Positions 17,305 through 25,935 of a DNA stretch of 64,000 nucleotides are shown here, in pieces. The DNA is from an uncultured Flavobacteriaceae bacterium (lineage in GTDB: Bacteria > Bacteroidota > Bacteroidia > Flavobacteriales > Flavobacteriaceae). Where the stretch lies: contig CAKZOO010000065.1 of NCBI GenBank assembly GCA_937136455.1, forward strand, positions 21,986-85,985, in the 5' to 3' direction. The stretch's first letter is position 1. Each line of letters begins with the position of its first letter. The translations under genes were made by a program, and so were the position numbers. The notes below the pieces were generated by a model, which worked only from the letters and a program-made list of their open reading frames with translations, was not told the origin of the DNA and ran no database searches.

Positions 17305-17847
17305 TTAATGCTCGGTTAAAAATTCTTTAATTTTTGTAGTAGCATGATGGTAGGAAGCTTTTAATGCACCTACGGAGGTCTCAAGTATTTCTGATATTTC
17401 TTCGTACTTCATTTCTTCAAAATACTTCATATTAAACACCAATCGTTGCTTTTCAGGGAGGCTTGCTAAAGCTTTTTGAAGGGTTGTTTCGATGGCATCT
17501 CCCTCAAAATACACATCAGATTCTAGTTGAGATGCTTTTTGATCTACATAATCACTCGATTCGATTCCTAGTTTTCTGGATTTTTGTCTGATAAAACTCA
17601 AGGCTTCATTAGTTGCAATTCGATACAACCAGGAATAGAGTTTGGAATTACCTTTAAATGAATTGATGTTTTCATAACACTTGATGAAGGTGTTTTGAAG
17701 GACATCATCGGTGTCGTCATGATCGAGTAATATTCTACGAATATGCCAATACAAACGCTCCTTATAAGCATCGACTAACATTTCAAATGCTGAGTGCTTT
17801 AAGCTTTCGTTTTGTAAATTTTCAACAAGTAGACGTTCTTCGATCAA
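17305..17847 (-). CDS. RNA polymerase ECF sigma factor
   Basis: This 180-residue sigma-70 family ECF factor has region 2 (YWHIRRILLDHDDTDDVLQNTFIK) and region 4 (SLPEKQRLVFNMKYFEEMKYEEISEIL, a helix-turn-helix). The frame opens just after a TAA and contains no upstream ATG, so translation appears to start at a TTG at 17847 (LIEERLLVENLQ, read as fMet); the first ATG is 23 codons in and would cut region 2. It is the first gene of the sigma / anti-sigma / Spy-like operon. A candidate ECF-type promoter precedes it (17867-17892), consistent with autoregulation. Confidence 0.9.
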   Translation of the reverse strand: MIEERLLVENLQNESLKHSAFEMLVDAYKERLYWHIRRILLDHDDTDDVLQNTFIKCYENINSFKGNSKLYSWLYRIATNEALSFIRQKSRKLGIESSDYVDQKASQLESDVYFEGDAIETTLQKALASLPEKQRLVFNMKYFEEMKYEEISEILETSVGALKASYHHATTKIKEFLTEH

Positions 17848-17866
17848 AAGAAATATTTAGGTGTAA

Positions 17867-17892
17867 GACGCCTAAAGATACAAAAGGTTTAA
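17867..17892 (-). promoter_or_regulatory. Candidate ECF-type promoter of the sigma operon
   Basis: On the minus strand TTAAACC (17892-17886) is followed after 15 nt by CGTC (17870-17867). AAC in the -35 and CGTC in the -10, with a spacer near 16, are typical of ECF promoters. The same register occurs upstream of the second ECF gene in this window. A TATCTTTA resembling the housekeeping -7 element also lies here, so assignment is tentative. Confidence 0.4.
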
Positions 17893-19712
17893 GAAAGGGA
17901 TTGAAGATTCACCAATTTATAATAGTGATTTTCATCGGCAATTAACTCTTCATGTGTTCCTAGTTCTAAAACCTTACCATTTTGCATCACAGCAATTTTA
18001 TCAGCATTTTTAATGGTGGATAGCCTGTGAGCAATTACAAGTGTAGTTCTATTTTGCATCAGTTTTTCCAAAGCGTCTTGAACGAGTTGCTCACTCTGTG
18101 TGTCTAGGGCAGAGGTAGCCTCATCGAGAATCATGATGGGTGGATTCTTTAATATGGCTCTTGCAATGGCTAAACGTTGTTTTTGACCTCCACTGAGTTT
18201 GTTTCCACCATCACCTATATTGGTTTGATATCCTTCTTCTAACTGCATAATGAATTCATGAGCATTGGCCGCTTTAGCAGCTTCAATTACTTGTTCTTCA
18301 CTACAGTTTTCAACTCCCAGGCAGATATTATTGATTACTGAATCGTTGAAAAGTATGGATTCTTGAGATACAAAGGCCATTTGAGATCTCAGCGACTTAA
18401 GGCTATAGTCTTTGATGTTTTGCCCGTCGATTTCAATGACACCTTTTTCAATAGGATAAAAGCGCATTAGAAGATTTGCTAGGGTGGTTTTTCCAGAACC
18501 TGATTGCCCGACCAAGGCTAGCGTTTCCCCTTTGTTTAAACTCAGATTGACAGCATGGAGAACCTGTTTGTCTTCATAGGAAAAACACAGCTCTTTAAAT
18601 TCAATAGAACTCTTAAATAAACTAAATTCTTGAGCTTCTTTGATTTCGTCTAATCCACTCCTGTCGTCGAGGACTTCTAGTATACGAGCAGCAGCGGCGT
18701 TTCCTTTTTTAAGACCGTAGGAAGCCTTGCTGATCGCCTTGGCAGGAGTAAGAATATTATATGCTAATCCCATATAGGCAATAAATGAGGAGGCTTCTAG
18801 ACTTCCTTCGATTAATACCATTGTGCCACCGTACCACAGCAATACGCCTATCACAGCAATTCCTAAGAATTCAGAAGTTGGAGAAGCTAAATTTTGTCGG
18901 TTGAGCAAACTGTTTGAAAAGTGAAAAAAGCGTTCGGTTGTCTTGTGAAATAAGATTTTAAATTTCTTTTCAGCTACAAAAGCCTGAATGATTTTAAGCC
19001 CTCCGAGGGTTTCTTCGACAACAGATAGAATTTTACCCTGTTCTTGTTGAACCCGATCAGATTTCTTTTTGAGTGATTTTCCAATTCTAGAGATAATCGC
19101 TCCTGATACGGGAATCACCACAAATACAAATAAGGTCAACTTAACAGAGATAAATAGCATCACAAGTAAGGTAAAGATAATTGTAAGAGGCTCTCGAACA
19201 ATGAGTTCTAAGATTGATAAAAAGGATGTTTGAACTTCAAGGACATCGGTTGTGATCCTCGAGAGCATATCTCCCTTTCGCTTATTGCTAAAATAGAAGA
19301 TAGGAAGGGATACAATTTTATCGTACAGTGCATTGCGAATGTCTTTTAGTACTCCATTTCTGAGGAAAGTGATAAAATACATCGCTAAATAGTTGAACAA
19401 ATTCTTGAGGAAAAAGAGCCCTAAAATAAGACCAATCACCATAAAGAGTCCACCGATTTCATCTTCTCCACTAATCTGAGATAAATGGTAATTGAGACTG
19501 TCTTGAACGTAGTTTTTTAAATGACCGATCCCTGTGTAAACAGGCTTTACTTCAACCTGTTTGGTCTTGTCAAAAAGAACATCCAACATAGGAATGAGCG
19601 CTGCAAATGAGAGTGCTGAGAACAAAGCGTAGAGAATATTAAAGAATATATTGAGAAAGGCGTATTTCTTATACGGCCTGGCAAAACTCAATATTCTCTT
19701 AAAGTAGTTCAT
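17889..19712 (-). CDS. ABC exporter, MsbA-type (fused permease and ATPase)
   Basis: This 607-residue half-transporter has an N-terminal six-helix ABC exporter domain (about residues 1-330) and a C-terminal nucleotide-binding domain. The ATPase shows Walker A GQSGSGKTT near residue 401, Q-loop SQES, signature LSGGQKQR near 505, and Walker B IMILDEATSALD near 525, followed by an H-loop AHRLST. The fold and length fit lipid A/phospholipid flippase MsbA and related multidrug exporters; substrate cannot be fixed by sequence. It is 3 nt downstream of the phosphohexomutase gene and in a run with a GT2 glycosyltransferase, which favours an envelope-lipid role. Confidence 0.88.
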   Translation of the reverse strand: MNYFKRILSFARPYKKYAFLNIFFNILYALFSALSFAALIPMLDVLFDKTKQVEVKPVYTGIGHLKNYVQDSLNYHLSQISGEDEIGGLFMVIGLILGLFFLKNLFNYLAMYFITFLRNGVLKDIRNALYDKIVSLPIFYFSNKRKGDMLSRITTDVLEVQTSFLSILELIVREPLTIIFTLLVMLFISVKLTLFVFVVIPVSGAIISRIGKSLKKKSDRVQQEQGKILSVVEETLGGLKIIQAFVAEKKFKILFHKTTERFFHFSNSLLNRQNLASPTSEFLGIAVIGVLLWYGGTMVLIEGSLEASSFIAYMGLAYNILTPAKAISKASYGLKKGNAAAARILEVLDDRSGLDEIKEAQEFSLFKSSIEFKELCFSYEDKQVLHAVNLSLNKGETLALVGQSGSGKTTLANLLMRFYPIEKGVIEIDGQNIKDYSLKSLRSQMAFVSQESILFNDSVINNICLGVENCSEEQVIEAAKAANAHEFIMQLEEGYQTNIGDGGNKLSGGQKQRLAIARAILKNPPIMILDEATSALDTQSEQLVQDALEKLMQNRTTLVIAHRLSTIKNADKIAVMQNGKVLELGTHEELIADENHYYKLVNLQSLS

Positions 19713-19715
19713 CGT

Positions 19716-21416
19716 TTAATTGTTAAAGTCTTTTGCTATCGCATCGATTCGTTCTTGTAATTTTTGAGATGTACTGAGGTAATCATCTGTAGTTGCTAAT
19801 GAAGCATTGACGCTGATGTAAAATTTGATTTTAGGCTCGGTACCACTTGGTCTGGCTGCAATCATTGAACCTTTCTCGGTGTGAAAAATCAACACATTTG
19901 ATTTAGGTAAATCAATGGTTGTTTCAGAGTTGTCTCTCAAGTCTTTAAGAATAGACTCTTGATAATCCGCAACCTTGATTACTTTTTCACCTCCAATATT
20001 CTGTGGTGGTTGTTGTCTTAGATTCACCATCATTTGAGCGATTTCTTCAGCTCCTTTCTTTCCTTTTTTAACCAGAGAAATCAAGTGTTCTTTATAACAT
20101 CCGTGCTCCTTGTAAAGCTCTAATAGTCTTTGATACATGCTGATTCCTTCAGATTTTGCATATGTAGCAATTTCACAAGCTAACAGGGTAGAGGTTACCG
20201 CATCTTTATCTCTTACAAAGTCACCTACCATAAATCCATAGCTTTCTTCACCACCTCCAATAAAGTACTGTTGTTCTCTATTTTTAATGGCATCAGCAAT
20301 CCATTTAAAACCGGTAAGTGTTTCGATATATCCTACCCCATAAGCATCAGCAATGACTTTCATCATTGGTGTTGACACGATGGTTGAGGCGATATAATCT
20401 CCTTTTTTAAAGCCTTTCTTTTGACGCTCTTGCAATAAGAAGTCAATCATGAGCACCATAGTTTGATTTCCATTGAGTAGGATTAGTTTTCCACTCTGGT
20501 CTCTGACAGCAATACCCAATCGATCAGAATCGGGATCGGTTCCAATGACAATATCAGCATGCACCTCATCTGCCAATTCTAGTGCCAATTTTAAAGCTTC
20601 TGGTTCTTCTGGATTCGGGGATTTAACCGTTGGAAAATTCCCATCGGGAACTCTTTGAGATTCTACTATGTGTACATTTTCGTAACCCGCTCTTTTAAGT
20701 ACTTCTGGAATTGCTGTAATTGAAGTTCCGTGGAGCGGAGTAAAAACAATATTTAAATTCTCTTTATTTGGAGCTTTAAAATCTCCATTGGCAACAGAAG
20801 CGTTAAAAAAGGCTTCATCAGTATCCTTTCCTAATAATTTAATTAGGGATGCATTGGCGTTGAAATTGATGTCTTTAAAGTCAATCGCATTGATATGATT
20901 GACGATTTCTTGATCCTGAGGAGGAACAATTTGTCCGCCGTCAGCCCAATAGACCTTATAGCCGTTGTATTCTGGTGGATTGTGAGATGCAGTGAGCACA
21001 ATACCCGCTTGACAATTGAGTTCTTTAACAGAAAAAGATAGGGCAGGAGTCGTTCGAAGCTCTGGGAATAAATAGGCGGTAATACCATTTGCAGAAAGAA
21101 CATTCGCTACCGTTTGAGCCAAAGTATTGGAGTTATTTCTACAATCGTAAGCAATAGCCACCTTTAATTCTTTTGCAGGATAGAGCTCTTTTAAATAATT
21201 TGCTAATCCTTGAGTGTTTTTTCCAAGGGTGTATTCGTTGATTCTATTGGTTCCAACTCCCATAACACCTCTCATTCCGCCAGTGCCAAACTCTAAGTCT
21301 CTGTAAAAGCAATCTTCCAACAACTCTGGGTTTTGCTTCATTTTTAAAACCTCATTTACAGTGTCATTGTCAAAAAAGTCATCTGTCCATGCCTGGGCGC
21401 GCTCGATATAACTCAT
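19716..21416 (-). CDS. Phosphohexomutase (phosphoglucomutase/phosphomannomutase family)
   Basis: This 566-residue alpha-D-phosphohexomutase interconverts hexose-6-phosphate and hexose-1-phosphate. Landmarks are the phosphoserine loop TASHNPPEYNGYKVYW near residue 143, the metal loop DPDSDRLGIAV near 293, the sugar-binding GGGEESYGF near 385, and the C-terminal phosphate-binding RPSGTEPKIKFY near 528. Length fits the PgcA/PGM2-like branch. I use the ATG at 21416; a TTG one codon earlier is possible. It sits 5 nt after the GT2 gene and 3 nt before the ABC exporter, suggesting supply of activated sugar precursors for envelope glycans. Confidence 0.92.
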   Translation of the reverse strand: MSYIERAQAWTDDFFDNDTVNEVLKMKQNPELLEDCFYRDLEFGTGGMRGVMGVGTNRINEYTLGKNTQGLANYLKELYPAKELKVAIAYDCRNNSNTLAQTVANVLSANGITAYLFPELRTTPALSFSVKELNCQAGIVLTASHNPPEYNGYKVYWADGGQIVPPQDQEIVNHINAIDFKDINFNANASLIKLLGKDTDEAFFNASVANGDFKAPNKENLNIVFTPLHGTSITAIPEVLKRAGYENVHIVESQRVPDGNFPTVKSPNPEEPEALKLALELADEVHADIVIGTDPDSDRLGIAVRDQSGKLILLNGNQTMVLMIDFLLQERQKKGFKKGDYIASTIVSTPMMKVIADAYGVGYIETLTGFKWIADAIKNREQQYFIGGGEESYGFMVGDFVRDKDAVTSTLLACEIATYAKSEGISMYQRLLELYKEHGCYKEHLISLVKKGKKGAEEIAQMMVNLRQQPPQNIGGEKVIKVADYQESILKDLRDNSETTIDLPKSNVLIFHTEKGSMIAARPSGTEPKIKFYISVNASLATTDDYLSTSQKLQERIDAIAKDFNN

Positions 21417-21421
21417 CAATA

Positions 21422-22387
21422 TTATTCTTTCTTATCTGTTTTAATACCTATTTTCTTTGAAATGTTGTAGTGGTTTGTTTGTTTTTGTTGACGGATCAGT
21501 AGTTCTCCTACAAAACCAGCCAAAAAGAGTTGTGATCCTAAAAGGATACAAATCAATGCTATGTAAAATTCAGGACGCTCTGTGATGAGCCTTCCTGTAG
21601 TATTTATAAAAAGTTTGTCAATTCCTAAATAGAGGGTAAATAAAAAACCTACAATAAAGACGATGACTCCCCAAGCTCCAAAAAAGTGCATGGGTCTTTT
21701 GCCGAATTTACCGACGAACCAAATGGTTATTAAATCTAAAAATCCATTGATAAATCTATTCATACCAAATTTTGTCTTTCCGTATTTTCTGGCTTGATGT
21801 TTTACAATATGCTCCCCTATATTTGAATAGCCTGCATTTTTAGCAAGAACTGGAATGTAACGGTGCATTTCACCGGTTACCTTGATGTTTTTTACAACTT
21901 CATTTTTGTAGGCCTTAATCCCACAGTTAAAATCGTGAAGTTTGATTCCTGAGGTTTTACGAGCAGCCCAATTGAAGAGTTTAGAAGGAATGTTCTTCAA
22001 TAATACAGAATCAAATCGCTTCTTTTTCCATCCAGATACCAACTGATAACCTTGATGCTTAATCATCTGGTAGAGCATTGGAATCTCTTCTGGATTATCT
22101 TGAAGATCAGCATCCATTGTGATGATGACTTCACCCTCAGCTATTTCAAAACCTGCGTCTAAAGCTTGAGATTTTCCAAAGTTTTTAGAGAATTTGATTC
22201 CTTTTATTTCAGAATGTTTTTTTGAGAGTTCTTCTATTAGATTCCAAGAACCATCGTCACTCCCATCATCGATAAAGATGACCTCATAAGAAAAAGAATT
22301 GGACTGCATCACCGATGCAATCCAATTGTATAATTCTTTTAAAGATTCCTCTTCGTTTAATAAAGGTATGACTACAGAAATCTGCAT
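21422..22387 (-). CDS. Family 2 glycosyltransferase, polyprenyl-phosphate type
   Basis: This 321-residue enzyme starts at the ATG at 22387 (MQISVVIPLLNEEESL). The N-terminal GT-A domain has the nucleotide-binding VIPLLNEEESL and the DxD-like TMDADLQDNPEEIP near residue 89. Two hydrophobic C-terminal segments (around residues 225-250 and 270-292) anchor it in the inner membrane. This is the DPM1/ArnC/GtrB arrangement: transfer of a sugar from a nucleotide donor to a polyprenyl phosphate. Donor and acceptor are unknown. It precedes the mutase and exporter genes in the same direction. Confidence 0.88.
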   Translation of the reverse strand: MQISVVIPLLNEEESLKELYNWIASVMQSNSFSYEVIFIDDGSDDGSWNLIEELSKKHSEIKGIKFSKNFGKSQALDAGFEIAEGEVIITMDADLQDNPEEIPMLYQMIKHQGYQLVSGWKKKRFDSVLLKNIPSKLFNWAARKTSGIKLHDFNCGIKAYKNEVVKNIKVTGEMHRYIPVLAKNAGYSNIGEHIVKHQARKYGKTKFGMNRFINGFLDLITIWFVGKFGKRPMHFFGAWGVIVFIVGFLFTLYLGIDKLFINTTGRLITERPEFYIALICILLGSQLFLAGFVGELLIRQQKQTNHYNISKKIGIKTDKKE

Positions 22388-22423
22388 AGGTGTGATTTGA
22401 GTCAACAAAAATACGCTTTTTGT

Positions 22424-22942
22424 TTACTCTTCTCTCTTATTTTTTAAGATAACTCCTGATAACAATCCGATAATCAAGCCCAAAAGAGTGTTCATGATAA
22501 TCATCATTGGATAGGTGATCCACTTCATGCTTTTTTGAGTCTCTATTGCTTGGTCAACTTGTTCATCTGTCATTTGTGGATAAGTGTCTATGATTGTTTG
22601 TCTTCCAATTTCATAAGATTTATCCCAAAAATCAGGTTCGATGACATTAGCAAGGATAAGTAAATATACAATACTGATTAGTGCTGCAATCACTCCTGCT
22701 CCTGATCCAATTTTAATCGCTTCTTTAACTGTTAAGAATCCTTCGTTGTCTTTTTTAAAGGTTTTAACACCGACAAAAATAATTACTAATGCAGCGAGAA
22801 TACCTATGATACTTTGAACTGGGCTTTGTTCATATAGCATATCCATCATATAGATCATTACGCTAAAAACAACTCCTACAATACCTAGAATTCCACCATA
22901 AGTTAAGGCGTATTTGCCTGTTTTTGGTCCATTTTGTTCCAT
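22424..22942 (-). CDS. DUF4199-like membrane protein
   Basis: This 172-residue integral membrane protein has four hydrophobic segments: about residues 14-33, 40-58, 75-98 and 143-166. A longer polar helical loop (EPDFWDKSYEIGRQ... ETQKSMKW) lies between the third and fourth. The pattern, with FKKDNEGFLTVKEAIKIGSG between segments 2 and 3, matches DUF4199 proteins common in Bacteroidota. Function is unknown. It is the first gene of the leftward run leading to the GT2 gene 36 nt away, and is divergent from rpmE2. A minus-strand TATCTTTA upstream may be its -7 element. Confidence 0.75.
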   Translation of the reverse strand: MEQNGPKTGKYALTYGGILGIVGVVFSVMIYMMDMLYEQSPVQSIIGILAALVIIFVGVKTFKKDNEGFLTVKEAIKIGSGAGVIAALISIVYLLILANVIEPDFWDKSYEIGRQTIIDTYPQMTDEQVDQAIETQKSMKWITYPMMIIMNTLLGLIIGLLSGVILKNKREE

Positions 22943-23000
22943 GAGATTTGTTTTAAAGTTTAATAAGTTAAAGATACATTATTATTTTTTTAATCAAACA

Positions 23001-23030
23001 TTGTTGGTTTAATAAAAAAGATTAAATTTG
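23001..23030 (+). promoter_or_regulatory. Promoter of rpmE2
   Basis: TTG (23001-23003) and TAAATTTG (23023-23030) match the Bacteroidota -33/-7 elements with a 19-nt gap. The L31 ATG lies 27 nt further on. Confidence 0.65.
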
Positions 23031-23057
23031 CAGTCCAAAATCAGAAGTAATTAGATC

Positions 23058-23309
23058 ATGAAACAAGGAATTCATCCAGAGAATTATAGATTAGTAGCAT
23101 TTAAAGATATGTCTAACGAAGATGTATTCATTACTAAATCTACTGTAGAAGCAAAAGAAACAATCGAAGTTGAGGGTGTAGAATACCCATTAGTAAAATT
23201 AGAGATTTCTAGAACTTCTCACCCTTTTTACACAGGTAAAACTAAATTGGTTGATACTGCAGGACGTATCGATAAATTCAAGAACAAATACAAGAAATTC
23301 CAGAAGTAA
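23058..23309 (+). CDS. rpmE2: 50S ribosomal protein L31, type B (zinc-free)
   Basis: This 83-residue basic protein matches L31 type [18 protein letters not shown] at the start, the central [11 protein letters not shown] and a lysine-rich end. It has no cysteine at all, so it is the zinc-independent (C-) form. In many bacteria the C- form replaces the zinc-binding one under zinc limitation; in Bacteroidota it is often the only copy. It has its own promoter 27 nt upstream and its own terminator, and is monocistronic. No zinc-responsive operator is evident. Confidence 0.95.
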   Translation: MKQGIHPENYRLVAFKDMSNEDVFITKSTVEAKETIEVEGVEYPLVKLEISRTSHPFYTGKTKLVDTAGRIDKFKNKYKKFQK

Positions 23310-23331
23310 GGAATTTTTTAACCTTATATTT

Positions 23332-23369
23332 AAGTCACGTTTCAATTGAGGTTGGAACGTGACTTTTTT
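23332..23369 (+). terminator. Intrinsic terminator of rpmE2
   Basis: AAGTCACGTT (23332-23341) pairs perfectly with AACGTGACTT (23356-23365), giving a 10-bp stem, a 14-nt loop and a following T-run. The next gene's promoter begins only 11 nt later. Confidence 0.85.
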
Positions 23370-23375
23370 GTTGAT

Positions 23376-23383
23376 TATATTTG
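23376..23383 (+). promoter_or_regulatory. Promoter -7 element of the GlmU-like gene
   Basis: TATATTTG is an exact -7 match whose last base is only 4 nt before the ATG at 23388. With the usual start 5-8 nt downstream the transcript would begin at or inside the start codon, so the mRNA may be leaderless. Confidence 0.55.
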
Positions 23384-23387
23384 TATT

Positions 23388-24557
23388 ATGAACATCGTAT
23401 TATTTGATTCTAAAGAACGGATTAACTTTCTACCATTGACTTATACAAGGCCTATGGCTGATATGAGAATGGGTATAATGACTTTTAGAGAACGTTGGGA
23501 TCGCTATTTAGACGTTTCAAGTTCGAGTCTTACTGAAGACTATTTAAGTACTAAGTATCCACTCACTCTTGAATCAGATAATGTATTCATTCACGGCACT
23601 CTTGTTGCTACGCAGCAATTAGTGGAGCAAATCAATCAATTGATCATTGGACAAGGATTGATTTATAAAGGAGATCTTATAGCTTATAGGTATTCAAATA
23701 AAGTTGAAGATCTCAATGAACTTCAATTGATAGAAATCGATTTTGAAGTCCATGTCATAAAACATGTTTGGGAATTGTTTGTAAAAAATGATGAGGTCCT
23801 TCGAACTGATTTTGAATTAATAACGAAAGACAGAGTGAGTGCTCCTATTCCTGATCATTGCACGGTGATCAATCCCAATCAATTTTTTATGGAAGAAGGT
23901 GCTAGCATATCATGTAGCGTGTTTAATGCTTCAACTGGACCAATCTACATAGGTAAAAATGCTGAGGTAATGGAGTCATCTGCCATTAGAGGCCCTTTTT
24001 CTCTAGGAGAACAGTCTACTGTTAAAATGGCTTCAAAATTTTACGGAGCTATTAGTATTGGACCTCATTGTAAAGTTGGTGGTGAGATTAACAATGCCAT
24101 TGTATTTGGCTATTCCAATAAAGGTCACGATGGGTTTTTAGGAAATTCTGTTATAGGAGAATGGTGTAATATAGGAGCAGATACCAATACCTCTAACTTA
24201 AAGAACGATTATTCAATTACTCGACTGTGGAATTACGATCAAAATAGGTTTGTTTCAACGGGCAGGCAGTTTTGTGGACTGATTATGGGAGATCATTCTA
24301 AATCAGCTATTAATACTATGTTTAATACTGCAACGGTAGTTGGTGTGAGTTCTACTGTTTTTGGATCTGGTTTTGTAAAGAACTTTGTGCCAAGTTTTAG
24401 CTGGGGTGGTGATAAGAATTCTACTACCTACCTGTTAAACAAGGCTCTCGATACAGCAGAGCGAGTTATGGAACGCAGGTCTATAGTGCTAAGTGAAGAA
24501 GATAAGGCGATTCTCGAAGAAGTCTTTGAGCAATCTAAAGCTTATAGAAAAGATTAA
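23388..24557 (+). CDS. GlmU-like protein with NTP_transf_4 and left-handed beta-helix domains
   Basis: This 389-residue protein starts at the ATG at 23388. Its N-terminal MNIVLFDSKERINFLPLTYTRP and ADMRMGIMTFRERW resemble the putative sugar nucleotidyltransferase family NTP_transf_4. It lacks the GxGTRM-x-PK pyrophosphorylase loop of true GlmU. From about residue 165 it has hexapeptide-type repeats (GPIYIGKNAEVMESSAIRGP, SIGPHCKVGG, NSVIGEWCNIGADTNTSN) of a left-handed beta-helix acyl/nucleotidyl transferase. Activity is uncertain; it is often annotated GlmU family. It is separated by one base from mtaB, so they are an operon. Its possible leaderless mRNA is noted separately. Confidence 0.85.
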   Translation: MNIVLFDSKERINFLPLTYTRPMADMRMGIMTFRERWDRYLDVSSSSLTEDYLSTKYPLTLESDNVFIHGTLVATQQLVEQINQLIIGQGLIYKGDLIAYRYSNKVEDLNELQLIEIDFEVHVIKHVWELFVKNDEVLRTDFELITKDRVSAPIPDHCTVINPNQFFMEEGASISCSVFNASTGPIYIGKNAEVMESSAIRGPFSLGEQSTVKMASKFYGAISIGPHCKVGGEINNAIVFGYSNKGHDGFLGNSVIGEWCNIGADTNTSNLKNDYSITRLWNYDQNRFVSTGRQFCGLIMGDHSKSAINTMFNTATVVGVSSTVFGSGFVKNFVPSFSWGGDKNSTTYLLNKALDTAERVMERRSIVLSEEDKAILEEVFEQSKAYRKD

Positions 24558-24558
24558 A

Positions 24559-25884
24559 ATGGAGCTTGAAGTAAATTCTAAGAAAGTAGCTTTTTACACC
24601 CTCGGGTGTAAACTTAACTTTTCAGAGACCGATACGATTAAACGCTCATTTGAAGCGGAAAATTTTGAATCTGTTTCTTTTGATGAGTTTGCGGATATCT
24701 ATGTTATCAATACCTGTTCAGTTACTGAAAATGCGGATAAGAAATTCAAGAATTACGTCAAGAAAGCTCAAAAGCAAAACCCAAATGCCTTTGTAGCTGC
24801 TGTTGGTTGTTATGCTCAATTAAAACCTGAGGAATTAGCCGCTGTCGATGGAGTAGATCTTGTGTTGGGAACCAAAGAAAAATTTCAGCTTACTTCTTAC
24901 TTAAACGATTTGACCAAAAATGAATTTGGTCAGGTTCACGCTTGTGAAATTGAAGAGTCCGATTTTTATGTAGGCTCTTATGCAATTGGAGGAAGAACAA
25001 GAGCCTTTTTAAAAGTTCAAGACGGTTGTGATTATAAATGTACTTATTGTACCATACCACTTGCAAGAGGAATTTCTAGATCGGATACTTTGGAACGCGT
25101 TTTGGAAAATGCTGCAGAAATATCATCCAAAGGAATTAAAGAAATAGTGCTCACTGGAGTCAATATAGGAGATTATGGTAAGGGGGAGTTTGGAAACAAG
25201 AAACACTTACACACCTTTTTTGATTTAGTGAAAGCATTGGATCAAGTAGAGGGAATTTCTAGACTCAGAATATCTTCCATTGAACCCAATCTACTCAAAA
25301 ATGACGTGATTGATTTTGTGAGTCAATCTCGCTCTTTTGTACCTCATTTCCACATTCCACTACAATCGGGAAGTGATGCGCTTTTAAAGCTGATGAAAAG
25401 ACGTTATTTGACTGATTTGTATACCGAACGTGTCGCTCAAATAAAGTCAGTAATGCCTGATGCTTGTATTGGGGTAGACGTCATTGTAGGCTTCCCTGGT
25501 GAAACTGATGATCACTTTTTAGAAACCTATCGCTATCTTTCAGAGTTAGGAGTTTCCTATCTACATGTCTTCACCTATTCTGAACGAGAAAATACAGAAG
25601 CTATCGAAATGGATGGGGTGGTTCCTCAAGAGGTAAGAGCTAAGCGTTCCAAAATGCTTAGAGGACTTTCTTCCAAACTAAGACATGCTTTTTACGAATC
25701 CCAATTAGGAACAGAGCGCAAGGTTTTATTTGAGGGTGAAAACAAAAAAGGGTATATCCATGGCTTCACTGAAAACTATGTAAAGGTAAAGGCTCCATGG
25801 GATCCATCACTTGTAAATACCATGCACAAGGTCATTCTTAAAAGTATCGACGAGGATGGCTTAGTTCGAATTGAATATGCATAA
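24559..25884 (+). CDS. mtaB: tRNA t6A37 methylthiotransferase
   Basis: This 441-residue radical-SAM enzyme converts t6A to ms2t6A at position 37 of tRNAs reading ANN codons. The start is the ATG at 24559, one base after the previous stop. The N-terminal UPF0004 domain has three cluster cysteines in GCKLNFSETD, NTCSVTENAD and VGCYAQL. The radical-SAM motif is DGCDYKCTYCTIP near residue 155, and a C-terminal TRAM-like region follows about residue 380. The pattern and size fit MtaB (YqeV) better than MiaB or RimO. A bidirectional terminator follows. Confidence 0.93.
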   Translation: MELEVNSKKVAFYTLGCKLNFSETDTIKRSFEAENFESVSFDEFADIYVINTCSVTENADKKFKNYVKKAQKQNPNAFVAAVGCYAQLKPEELAAVDGVDLVLGTKEKFQLTSYLNDLTKNEFGQVHACEIEESDFYVGSYAIGGRTRAFLKVQDGCDYKCTYCTIPLARGISRSDTLERVLENAAEISSKGIKEIVLTGVNIGDYGKGEFGNKKHLHTFFDLVKALDQVEGISRLRISSIEPNLLKNDVIDFVSQSRSFVPHFHIPLQSGSDALLKLMKRRYLTDLYTERVAQIKSVMPDACIGVDVIVGFPGETDDHFLETYRYLSELGVSYLHVFTYSERENTEAIEMDGVVPQEVRAKRSKMLRGLSSKLRHAFYESQLGTERKVLFEGENKKGYIHGFTENYVKVKAPWDPSLVNTMHKVILKSIDEDGLVRIEYA

Positions 25885-25886
25885 AA

Positions 25887-25910
25887 AAAGACGAGTGGCT
25901 GCTCGTCTTT
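25887..25910. terminator. Bidirectional intrinsic terminator
   Basis: AAAGACGAG (25887-25895) and CTCGTCTTT (25902-25910) form a 9-bp perfect stem with the loop TGGCTG, flanked by A-tracts on both sides as read on the plus strand. It ends mtaB; its value for the opposing small gene is less certain because the T-run faces mainly leftward. Confidence 0.75.
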
Positions 25911-25935
25911 AAAAAAAATAGAATTTGTTCGGTTG

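Noticed and set aside
20473..21103. Open frames on both strands inside the phosphohexomutase gene
   Set aside because: They overlap a full-length enzyme with all active-site motifs and look like chance open frames.
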